Assembly: GCA_035412805.1 (NCBI GenBank)
Contig: DAONVO010000070.1
Span: 1 to 11,792 of the forward strand
Source of the DNA: DTU018 sp029550685
GTDB taxonomy: Bacteria > Bacillota > Syntrophomonadia > Syntrophomonadales > Syntrophomonadaceae
DNA length: 11,792 bases
Direction: 5' to 3'
The notes under the pieces were generated by a model. That model saw only the letters and a program-made list of their open reading frames with translations. It was not told the origin of the DNA and made no database searches. The translations under genes were made by a program, and so were the position numbers. Below are positions 1 through 6,155 of the stretch, one piece after another; the stretch's first letter is position 1; each line of letters opens with the position of its first letter.

Positions 1-51
1 CTCGGATAGATATCTGGAAGCAAAGCTGGTACCTAACAGTTCCAATCGCAT
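1..51 (-). CDS. fliE: Probable flagellar hook-basal body protein FliE, N-terminus only
   Basis: Seventeen open codons begin at an ATG at 51 and run off the left edge of the window (MRLELLGTSFASRYLSE). A strong ribosome-binding site, GGGAGG, lies seven bases upstream, just behind the flgC stop codon. The fragment is too short to identify by sequence. The call rests on position: flgB-flgC-fliE is the standard order in Bacillus and Clostridia. FliE would link the MS ring to the proximal rod. The identity is inference; the start of an ORF with its own Shine-Dalgarno is visible. Confidence 0.6.
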   Translation of the reverse strand, partial: MRLELLGTSFASRYLSE

Positions 52-64
52 TTAGTTACCTCCC

Positions 65-523
65 TTAACGTCCAATTTGCAAGGCTCTCGCTGCCATTGA
101 CTTAGTAGATTCTATTACCTTAGCATTGGCTTCATAGGCACGTGTGGCAGAAATCATGTTTATCATTTCTTCTACAACATTTACATTGGGATAATTGACA
201 TACCCATCTTGGTCCGCATCAGGATGAGAAGGCTCGTATACTCTGCGATAAGGAGATTCTGCTTCAGTCAACTCCCGGATTTCTCTTACACGCACCCCCA
301 TACCCACTTGTTGGGAGAGCTTTTCCTGCATAATTCCCCTAAACCTAGCAGATGGTTGGGCCGAGCGAGCCTCAAATACCACTACCTGACGGCGATATGG
401 TCCAGTACCCGTGCTATTGCGTGTTGTTTCAGCGTTGGCCATATTGTTGGCGATAGTGTCCATACGCAAACGCTGGGCTGAAAGGCCTGAAGCACTAATA
501 TCCAGGCTAGATAGAAAAGGCAT
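65..523 (-). CDS. flgC: Flagellar basal-body rod protein FlgC
   Basis: FlgC is one of the proximal rod proteins that connect the flagellar basal body to the hook; it is exported by the flagellar type III apparatus rather than by a signal peptide. The 152-aa product has the rod-family N-terminal signature (SLDISASGLSAQRLRMDTIANNMANAETT, residues about 6-34, broken here by description only) with its IANNMAN core. Near the C-terminus it has the FlgC hallmark HPDADQDGYV followed by PNVNVVEEM, then a helix with RAYEAN. Length is normal for the family (about 135-155 aa). The ATG at 523 follows GGGAGGAG, which lies inside the end of flgB; the flgB stop and the flgC start are only two bases apart, so the two are probably translationally coupled. 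The fliE start follows 13 bases downstream. Confidence 0.95.
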   Translation of the reverse strand: MPFLSSLDISASGLSAQRLRMDTIANNMANAETTRNSTGTGPYRRQVVVFEARSAQPSARFRGIMQEKLSQQVGMGVRVREIRELTEAESPYRRVYEPSHPDADQDGYVNYPNVNVVEEMINMISATRAYEANAKVIESTKSMAARALQIGR

Positions 524-525
524 AA

Positions 526-942
526 TTAACTCCTCCCGGTAATTGCTAATCTCAGCAAACGAATCTCTTGAGTCAGACTAGAACTCAAAGCATCATGATA
601 AATATCGTTCTTGCTCATCTTAGCTATTTCCACATCAATATCCACATTATTGTTATCGTTGCGATAGCTTAAATCATTTACCTGGTAAATCTCAGGACTG
701 AAGCTGGTTGGTTTCCTGGTTACTTGAATATGTCTGGGATTGGTAACTCTTAATTGAGTTCCTTGGTGGGGCTCATGTAAGAACTGACGCAGTTGATCCT
801 CGAACAATACTTCGCTCCTCTTAAAGTCTGGCGTATCAACATTGGCGATATTATTAGCTATAACTTCACCCCGAAGGGTAGCACCGTCGAGGGCGTGCAT
901 CAGCACCTTTTGTGCCCGAGAATTAAATATTTTGTCAAACAT
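526..942 (-). CDS. flgB: Flagellar basal-body rod protein FlgB
   Basis: FlgB is a proximal rod component of the flagellar basal body, made first in the flgB-flgC-fliE unit. The N-terminal rod motif (VIANNIANVDTPDFKR, about residues 27-42) is the family signature, and the C-terminal helix (SSLTQEIRLLRLAITG) is the part that packs in the rod. I chose the ATG at 942 because AGGTGA, a consensus Shine-Dalgarno, sits exactly five bases upstream at 948-953. The longer reading, from a GTG at 951 or ATG at 948, would start inside or directly beside that site. The product is then 138 aa, normal for FlgB. It is separated from codY by a 164-base gap that contains its likely control region. Confidence 0.94.
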   Translation of the reverse strand: MFDKIFNSRAQKVLMHALDGATLRGEVIANNIANVDTPDFKRSEVLFEDQLRQFLHEPHQGTQLRVTNPRHIQVTRKPTSFSPEIYQVNDLSYRNDNNNVDIDVEIAKMSKNDIYHDALSSSLTQEIRLLRLAITGRS

Positions 943-972
943 ATCCATCACCTCTAGGCCATTTGTTCGACT

Positions 973-998
973 TTATCGATTTAAATTCCTGCTATTTA
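973..998 (-). promoter_or_regulatory. Candidate sigma-28 (SigD/FliA)-like promoter for flgB
   Basis: On the minus strand TAAA (998-995) is followed after 14 bases by ATCGATAA (980-973). The known B. subtilis SigD consensus is TAAA, about 15 bases, GCCGATAT, so the spacing is one base short and the first two bases of the -10 box differ. It lies about 30 bases upstream of the flgB start. Position ahead of a flagellar gene supports it; the AT-rich context makes a chance match possible. Confidence 0.3.
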
Positions 999-1024
999 CA
1001 AAAATATTTGTTATAAAAGACCTA

Positions 1025-1039
1025 AATTTTTCAAAAATA
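1025..1039. promoter_or_regulatory. CodY-box-like palindrome upstream of flgB
   Basis: The 15 bases AATTTTTCAAAAATA match 11 of 15 positions of the CodY box consensus AATTTTCWGAAAATT known from B. subtilis and Lactococcus. The core ATTTTT-N-AAAAAT is an inverted repeat. It lies about 85 bases upstream of flgB. It also overlaps the T-rich tail of the hairpin behind codY, so it may simply be terminator sequence. Functional assignment is inference. Confidence 0.25.
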
Positions 1040-1071
1040 ACTGACTAGCTTGTTGAAAAACAGGCTCGTCA
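1031..1071 (-). terminator. Probable intrinsic terminator downstream of codY
   Basis: On the minus strand, 45 bases past the codY stop, TGAC-g-AGC pairs with GCT-a-GTCA (1042-1071) around a 14-base loop, followed by GTTATTTTTG. The stem has one mismatch and is modest in GC, so this is a weak terminator. T-rich sequence lies on the other side too (1072-1085), so it could work in both directions. It would separate the dprA-codY block from the flagellar genes. Confidence 0.45.
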
Positions 1072-1115
1072 TTTGTTGTTTTTTTGGGGAAACTATTATG
1101 AATCTTTAAATTCTA

Positions 1116-1904
1116 CTAGCGTTTTAGTTCATCGAAAAGATAATCGTTCAGCACTTTAATATAGGTACCCTTCATACCCAGTGAACGGGACTCAATAACC
1201 CCAGCACTTTCAAATTTTCTTAATGCACTGACGATAACCGAACGGGTAATACCCACCTTATCAGCAATCCGGCTGGCTACCAGCAGGCCTTCACGACCGT
1301 TTAATTCATCAATAATGTGTTCTATGGCTTCTCTTTCTGAATAGGACAGGGTGGCCAAGGCAATTTGCACCGCAGCCTTCTTGCGGGCTTCTTCTTCGAT
1401 CCGCTCTGCCCGCATACGCATTATCTCATTGGCCACTACTATGGCTCCGTACTCAGCTAAAACTAGGTCTTCATCACTGAACTCGAGATTTTCGCGCATC
1501 ATGATCAGTGTACCTATGCGCCGCGCCCCTCCAAAAACTGGAGTAATAGACCAGATACGCTTAGAACAGTCACAACCTACATTGTTGGGATTAAAAATAC
1601 AACGACGTCCTTCTTCCAGAACAAAATTGGTTCTGGTTTCTTGCAGGTTCAGAAACTCCTGATTAAAACTCTCGGGAAAGCGTTCAGCATGGCTCATCAG
1701 GTGTTCAATCTCCTGACAAGTGGCTCCTTCATGAAATGCATATCCAGCAATTCCTCCGCGGCGCCCCACTATGAACACACTGCATTCCAGGTTATTGGCC
1801 AACACCTCGGCCATTTCAAAAAAATCCACGGGATTGCCGCCTATTTTTTGCAAGATTTTATTGATGGATCTTGATTTTTCTAATAATGTTTTTTTCACTT
1901 GCAT
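1116..1904 (-). CDS. codY: GTP-sensing, branched-chain amino acid-responsive transcriptional repressor CodY
   Basis: CodY is a cytoplasmic dimer that binds DNA when GTP and branched-chain amino acids are plentiful and represses nutrient-limitation genes, including motility genes in B. subtilis. The 262-aa product has the N-terminal GAF sensor domain (residues about 1-160; FVGRRGG-like turn near 45-51, GGARRIGTLIM at 125-135, AEYGAIVV at 150-157) and a long linker helix. A C-terminal winged helix-turn-helix at about 205-255 (ASRIADKVGITRSVIVSALR, then ESAGVIESRSLGMKGTYIKVLN) is almost identical to B. subtilis CodY. The sensor half is more divergent and carries five cysteines (41, 63, 102, 111, 113), including a CDC pair in a loop near the ligand site. 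The ATG at 1904 follows AGGAGG closely; the hslU stop codon TAG is the first part of that ribosome-binding site. Last gene of the long operon. Confidence 0.97.
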   Translation of the reverse strand: MQVKKTLLEKSRSINKILQKIGGNPVDFFEMAEVLANNLECSVFIVGRRGGIAGYAFHEGATCQEIEHLMSHAERFPESFNQEFLNLQETRTNFVLEEGRRCIFNPNNVGCDCSKRIWSITPVFGGARRIGTLIMMRENLEFSDEDLVLAEYGAIVVANEIMRMRAERIEEEARKKAAVQIALATLSYSEREAIEHIIDELNGREGLLVASRIADKVGITRSVIVSALRKFESAGVIESRSLGMKGTYIKVLNDYLFDELKR

Positions 1905-1911
1905 AAACCTC

Positions 1912-3321
1912 CTACAAGATGTATCTGCTAAGATCTTCGTCCTCTACGATCTTCTTCAGACGCTCAGCTACGTAGGTTTTGTTTATTTCGATTGTTTGAT
2001 TTGCATATTCAGGAGCATCGAATAGTAGGTCCTCTAATACTTTTTCCATTACGGTGTACAGCCTCCGGGCACCGATATTCTCCGTTTTGGTGTTTACCTC
2101 AAAGGCAACGTCCGCAATATAATCAATGGCTTCGTCCGTAAAATGAATGTGTACCTTTTCCGTTTCCAAAAGAGCAACATATTGTTTGACCAGAGAGTTG
2201 TGCGGTTCCGTAAATATTCTACGCAAATCGTCACGAGTAAGGCTCTCCAACTCCACGCGAATAGGGAAACGTCCTTGCAGTTCAGGGATTAAATCAGAAG
2301 GTTTGCTCACGTGAAAGGCACCTGCAGCAATAAAAAGCATATGATCGGTGTTAACCGGTCCATATTTGGTGACTACTGTAGAGCCTTCGACAATGGGAAG
2401 TATATCTCTCTGTACGCCCCCCCGTGACACATCCGGACCATAACCGCTATCTTTGGCGGCAATTTTGTCTATTTCATCAAGAAATATAATGCCATCCTGT
2501 TCCGCTCTCTTAATAGCTTCACGATATACTTCATCCATGTCCATCAAGCGCTGTGCCTCTTCGTGAGTAAATATCTTTCTGGCTTCTTCCACCGTGACTC
2601 GCCGTTTCTTACGCTTTTTGGGGATTAGGTTGCCAAACATGTCCTGCAAATTTATCCCCATTTCTTCTACTCCGGAGCCTGAGAAAACCTCCATAAAAGA
2701 AACATTGCTTTCTTCAACTTCGATCTCGATAATTTCCTGCTCCAACTCCATGCGGGCTAACTTTTGGCGAATAATCTGCCGTTTTTGCTCCGCATCGTGG
2801 AAACGCTCATCAAAGTTTTCTTCCTGGTCAATGGGTTCGTTTACTCCCCCCATAAGAAGGAAATCAAAGGGGCTTTTTGGGGAGCGGCCTTTCCTTCTTG
2901 GAAGTGGGAGTATGCAGTCCACAATACGTTCCTCAGCTAACCGTTTGGCCTTATCTTCCACCTCCTCGTATTTTTCGCTTTTCACCATACGTATGGAAGT
3001 CTCCACGAGATCCCTTACCATAGAATCAACATCTCGTCCTACATAACCAACTTCCGTAAATTTAGTAGCTTCTACTTTAATAAAAGGAGCTTTCACTAAA
3101 CGGGCTAACCGCCTGGCAATTTCAGTTTTGCCCACTCCTGTAGAACCAATCATAATTATGTTTTTGGGATAGACCTCATCTCTCAAGTCATCTGGTAACA
3201 TCTTACGGCGATACCGGTTACGCAAGGCAATAGCTACAGCTTTCTTAGCAGCCTGCTGACCAACTATATACTTGTCCAGTTCTTCCACTATTTCCCTGGG
3301 AGTCATGTTAAAAGACTGCAC
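1912..3321 (-). CDS. hslU: ATP-dependent protease ATPase subunit HslU (ClpY)
   Basis: HslU is the hexameric AAA+ unfoldase that feeds substrates into the HslV peptidase chamber. Of 469 residues, the sequence shows: the N-terminal MTPREIVEELDKYIVGQ motif; Walker A GSTGVGKT at 59-66 (Ser where most HslU have Pro); pore loop GYVG at 92-95; a variable, charged I-domain at about 110-240; Walker B IIFLDEID at 278-285; an ELQGRFPIRVEL segment with the arginine finger; and sensor-2 GARR at 417-420. The C-terminal tail, DLSRYIL, is the peptide that inserts into HslV to activate it, and it is intact. The start is a GTG at 3321, supported by AGGAAG six bases upstream; the next ATG (codon 6) has no good ribosome-binding site. 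It lies 17 bases after hslV. Confidence 0.97.
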   Translation of the reverse strand: MQSFNMTPREIVEELDKYIVGQQAAKKAVAIALRNRYRRKMLPDDLRDEVYPKNIIMIGSTGVGKTEIARRLARLVKAPFIKVEATKFTEVGYVGRDVDSMVRDLVETSIRMVKSEKYEEVEDKAKRLAEERIVDCILPLPRRKGRSPKSPFDFLLMGGVNEPIDQEENFDERFHDAEQKRQIIRQKLARMELEQEIIEIEVEESNVSFMEVFSGSGVEEMGINLQDMFGNLIPKKRKKRRVTVEEARKIFTHEEAQRLMDMDEVYREAIKRAEQDGIIFLDEIDKIAAKDSGYGPDVSRGGVQRDILPIVEGSTVVTKYGPVNTDHMLFIAAGAFHVSKPSDLIPELQGRFPIRVELESLTRDDLRRIFTEPHNSLVKQYVALLETEKVHIHFTDEAIDYIADVAFEVNTKTENIGARRLYTVMEKVLEDLLFDAPEYANQTIEINKTYVAERLKKIVEDEDLSRYIL

Positions 3322-3338
3322 AATGGTCTTCCTTTCTT

Positions 3339-3875
3339 CTAATGATCAATTACTTGTACGGTTATTTCGCTATTGGTATATACACAAATTTCAGAAGCAA
3401 TCATGAGTGCTTCCTGGACAATTTCTGCAGCACTCATTTGGGTATGACGGGCTAAGGCTCTAGCTGCAGCCATAGCATAAGACCCTCCAGAGCCAATGGC
3501 AGCTATGCCATCATCGGGTTCTATTACCTCACCAGTACCAGAGATGATAAACATTTTTTCCCGATCCGCTACCAACAGCAAGGCTTCCAGCTTTCTGAGC
3601 ACCCGGTCGGTTCTCCATTCCCGGGCCACTTCCACTGCTGCTTTAGTTAAATTACCATTGGCCTGTTTTAATTTTTCTTCAAACTTGGCGAACAAAGTAA
3701 AAGCATCGGCAACAGCTCCCGCAAATCCTACCACCACATTACCGTCATACAGTTTCTTGATTTTATTGGCGTGGTGCTTCATAACCGTATTCTGACCCAT
3801 GGTTACTTGTCCATCTCCAGCTATAGCAGTTTGATTACCTTTACGTACGGCTACGATGGTAGTTGCTTGAAACAT
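3339..3875 (-). CDS. hslV: ATP-dependent protease proteolytic subunit HslV (ClpQ)
   Basis: HslV forms the double-ring threonine peptidase capped by HslU. The 178-aa product contains TTIVAV (from residue 5), AGDGQVTMGQNTVMKH, VGFAGAVADAFTLF, EWRTDR-LRKLEALL and IGSGGSYAMAAARAL, all family hallmarks. I prefer the ATG at 3875, eight bases after GGAGG. The other in-frame ATG, at 3881, overlaps the xerC stop as TAATG and is only two bases from that site. The protein then starts MFQA-TTIV, so the Thr that is nucleophile in Escherichia coli HslV is preceded by a four-residue extension that must be removed if Thr5 is the catalytic residue. B. subtilis ClpQ instead uses an N-terminal Ser, which this protein does not have. 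Tail carrying CVYTN is normal. Confidence 0.96.
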   Translation of the reverse strand: MFQATTIVAVRKGNQTAIAGDGQVTMGQNTVMKHHANKIKKLYDGNVVVGFAGAVADAFTLFAKFEEKLKQANGNLTKAAVEVAREWRTDRVLRKLEALLLVADREKMFIISGTGEVIEPDDGIAAIGSGGSYAMAAARALARHTQMSAAEIVQEALMIASEICVYTNSEITVQVIDH

Positions 3876-3880
3876 ATGCA

Positions 3881-4783
3881 TTACCTCCGCGGATGGGTTT
3901 CCCGGTAAACTTGCTGAATATTCTCGGTAGTAATATGGGTGTATATCTGGGTGGTAGACAACTTTACATGTCCCAATAGCTCCTGCACAGAACGCAGATC
4001 AGCACCAGCGTTCAGTAAGTGGGTAGCAAATGAATGTCTTAAAGTATGAGGACTAACTTTCTGATTAAGGGCAACTTCCTCCACATACTTATTTATAATA
4101 TTGCGTACACTTCTTTCCGAAAGCCGTGTACCAAATTTATTTAAAAATAAAGCTTCAGTAGGGCTTTTTTGTAAATAGGGACGCCCTTTTTGCAGATAAT
4201 TGTTCAGACTGGTCATAGCCTGGCTACCCAAGGGAATGATGCGTTCTTTGCTCCCCTTACCAAATACCTTGATCATTTCTTCGTCAAAATAAATATTATT
4301 TAGGCTAAGGCCAATCAATTCACTGACTCTTAAACCGGCTGCATACAGAGTCTCTAAGATTGCTTTATCTCTAAGTCCCAAAGGTTTAGAAGTATCTGGA
4401 GCTTCCAGTAGCATTTGAATTTCCAACGGGTAGAGAAACTTAGGTAGACGCTTATCCTGTTTGGGGGTAGCAACCGCTGCTATGGGATTATTCTGCAGGA
4501 TGTTTTCCCGGCATAGGTAGCGAACAAATGAACGCAGGGCAGCAAGTTTCCTGGCCATAGTTGAGCGGCTCATGCCCTGCTCTTGCATTTGCATTAAATA
4601 TTCACGTACGGACTTATGATTTAGCAACTCAGTGGAAATGTCATCGCGGGAAACAGAATATCTATTCGCTAAAAAAGAAAACAGTTGTGTTAAATCAGTT
4701 CGATAACTTACCAATGTTAAGGTTGATGCATTTTTCTCCACTCGAAGGTAATCTAGAAATCCTTCCACATGCTTAACCAGCAT
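3881..4783 (-). CDS. xerC: Site-specific tyrosine recombinase XerC (CodV)
   Basis: XerC acts with XerD at the dif site to resolve chromosome dimers. The 300-aa product has an N-terminal SAM-like core-binding domain (about 1-100: FLDYLRVEKN...TLVSYRTDL, MARKLAALRSFVRYL) and a C-terminal catalytic domain. All catalytic residues are visible: R152 in AGLRVSELIGL, K176 in GKGSKER, H246 and R249 in HTLRHSFATHLL, H272 in LGH, and nucleophile Y281 in TTQIYTHI. The start at ATG 4783 follows GAGG seven bases upstream and gives the typical 300 aa. An upstream in-frame ATG at 4825 would add 14 residues but has no ribosome-binding site. The position between trmFO and hslV is the conserved place of codV in Bacilli. 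It is a housekeeping Xer protein rather than an integrase of a mobile element. Confidence 0.95.
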   Translation of the reverse strand: MLVKHVEGFLDYLRVEKNASTLTLVSYRTDLTQLFSFLANRYSVSRDDISTELLNHKSVREYLMQMQEQGMSRSTMARKLAALRSFVRYLCRENILQNNPIAAVATPKQDKRLPKFLYPLEIQMLLEAPDTSKPLGLRDKAILETLYAAGLRVSELIGLSLNNIYFDEEMIKVFGKGSKERIIPLGSQAMTSLNNYLQKGRPYLQKSPTEALFLNKFGTRLSERSVRNIINKYVEEVALNQKVSPHTLRHSFATHLLNAGADLRSVQELLGHVKLSTTQIYTHITTENIQQVYRETHPRR

Positions 4784-4844
4784 ATCATCGCCTCTATTTT
4801 TAACCTCTAAAGCCCATGCTAGCATATGCTTGTCAAATTTACAA

Positions 4845-6155
4845 CTACAGTCGCAACAATTCTGAATATTCCTGCGCCTGTTGTAAAGCCCGCTCTACAT
4901 AGTGCTGATAGCGTTTCTGGCGATCTTTAACGCTGGGAACCAGTTCCGGTAACAAGCCAAAACTGGCATTAATAGGTTGAAAGTTTACCCGGTTTGCTGT
5001 CGAAATAAATCGCAGCAAGGAACCAATCATGGTATATTCACCTGGTATTGCTGGATCCTTCCCCCGCCATATACGACTAATATTAATTCCGGCGATTATA
5101 CCGGTGGCAGCCGACTCCATATAGCCCTCCACACCGGTTATCTGCCCGGCAAATAACACTTGTGGGTTGCTTCTGAGTTGCAGGGTCGGATGAAGTAATT
5201 GCGGACTGTTAATATAACTGTTGCGATGCATTACTCCATACCGCACAAATTCAGCCTTTTCCAAGCCCGGGATCATACGGAATATTCTATCCTGCTCGCC
5301 CCATTTGATACGAGTCTGAAAACCCACTAGCCCATAAATTCTACCCTCCCGGTCCTCCTGGCGCAGCTGAACTACCGCATAAGGCCGGGAATTATCGTTA
5401 GGATTATTTAGACCCACCGGACGCATTGGTCCATACCGCAAGGTGTCTATTCCCCGCCGGGCAATTACTTCCACTGGCATACATGCATTAAAAAACAAGC
5501 CTTGGTCCACACTGTGTCCCTCGGCCACATCTGCTGCCACCAAAGCTTCATAAAACTCTTCGTATTCTTCCTTGGTCAGAGGGCAGTTGAGATAATCATC
5601 ACTGCCTTTGCCGTAACGGGAGGCTCGATATATTTTGCTCATATCCAAACTCTCCGCCGTTACGCTGGGAGCAACTGCATCATAAAAATAAAGATTCTCT
5701 TCTCCAGTTATTTCCTGTAAATACTGCCACAGTCTTCCCGAAGTAAGTGGTCCGGTAGCTATTACCACCAGCTGGTCTTCAGGGACGGTTACGACTTCCT
5801 GGCGGATGACTTCAATACGCTTATGATTTTCAATAATACTGGTAACCCGTTGGGCAAATAGATCCCGATCTACCGCCAAGGCACTACCGGCAGGAACCCG
5901 AGCTTGTTCTGCACATTGGAGCAAAAGAGAACCCAGGATTCTCATCTCCGCTTTAAGCAGCCCCTGAGCAGTATTATTCTGTTCTGATTTAAGGGAGTTG
6001 CTGCATACCAGTTCAGCCAGGTAAGGGGTTCGATGTACCGGAGTATTATTAGTTGGGCGCATCTCCCAGAGCTTAACCTCAATCCCCTGGTTGGCTATAT
6101 AATAGGCGGCTTCGCATCCAGCCAAACCGCCTCCAATAACGTGTACCGCCGTCAA
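4845..6155 (-). CDS. trmFO: Methylenetetrahydrofolate--tRNA-(uracil-5-)-methyltransferase TrmFO
   Basis: TrmFO makes 5-methyluridine at position 54 of the tRNA T-loop, using methylenetetrahydrofolate as carbon donor and FAD as reductant. The 436-aa product starts with the FAD-binding Rossmann motif VIGGGLAGCEAA (6-17). It carries ELVCSNSLKSEQ with C51 and FFNACMPVEVIARRG with C225; these match the two functional cysteines described in B. subtilis (C53 and C226). ALAVDRDLF, RYGPMRPVGL, LFAGQITGVEGYMESAATG and FGLLPEL near the C-terminus are all family features. The start codon is TTG, placed directly after the topA stop and in the same frame, so no earlier start is possible; AGGAAG lies about 11 bases upstream. 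A later start would destroy the FAD motif. It was formerly called gid, because of similarity to GidA. Confidence 0.96.
   Translation of the reverse strand: MTAVHVIGGGLAGCEAAYYIANQGIEVKLWEMRPTNNTPVHRTPYLAELVCSNSLKSEQNNTAQGLLKAEMRILGSLLLQCAEQARVPAGSALAVDRDLFAQRVTSIIENHKRIEVIRQEVVTVPEDQLVVIATGPLTSGRLWQYLQEITGEENLYFYDAVAPSVTAESLDMSKIYRASRYGKGSDDYLNCPLTKEEYEEFYEALVAADVAEGHSVDQGLFFNACMPVEVIARRGIDTLRYGPMRPVGLNNPNDNSRPYAVVQLRQEDREGRIYGLVGFQTRIKWGEQDRIFRMIPGLEKAEFVRYGVMHRNSYINSPQLLHPTLQLRSNPQVLFAGQITGVEGYMESAATGIIAGINISRIWRGKDPAIPGEYTMIGSLLRFISTANRVNFQPINASFGLLPELVPSVKDRQKRYQHYVERALQQAQEYSELLRL

Noticed and set aside
4784..4825. Longer xerC start at 4825 adding 14 residues
   Set aside because: No ribosome-binding site precedes it, while the ATG at 4783 has GAGG at good distance and gives the usual XerC length.
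4784..4844. Perfect TTGACA (minus strand, 4836-4831) as an internal promoter for xerC
   Set aside because: No acceptable -10 box lies 16-18 bases downstream (GCTTTA at 17). The nearby AGCATATGCT palindrome is also short and unsupported.
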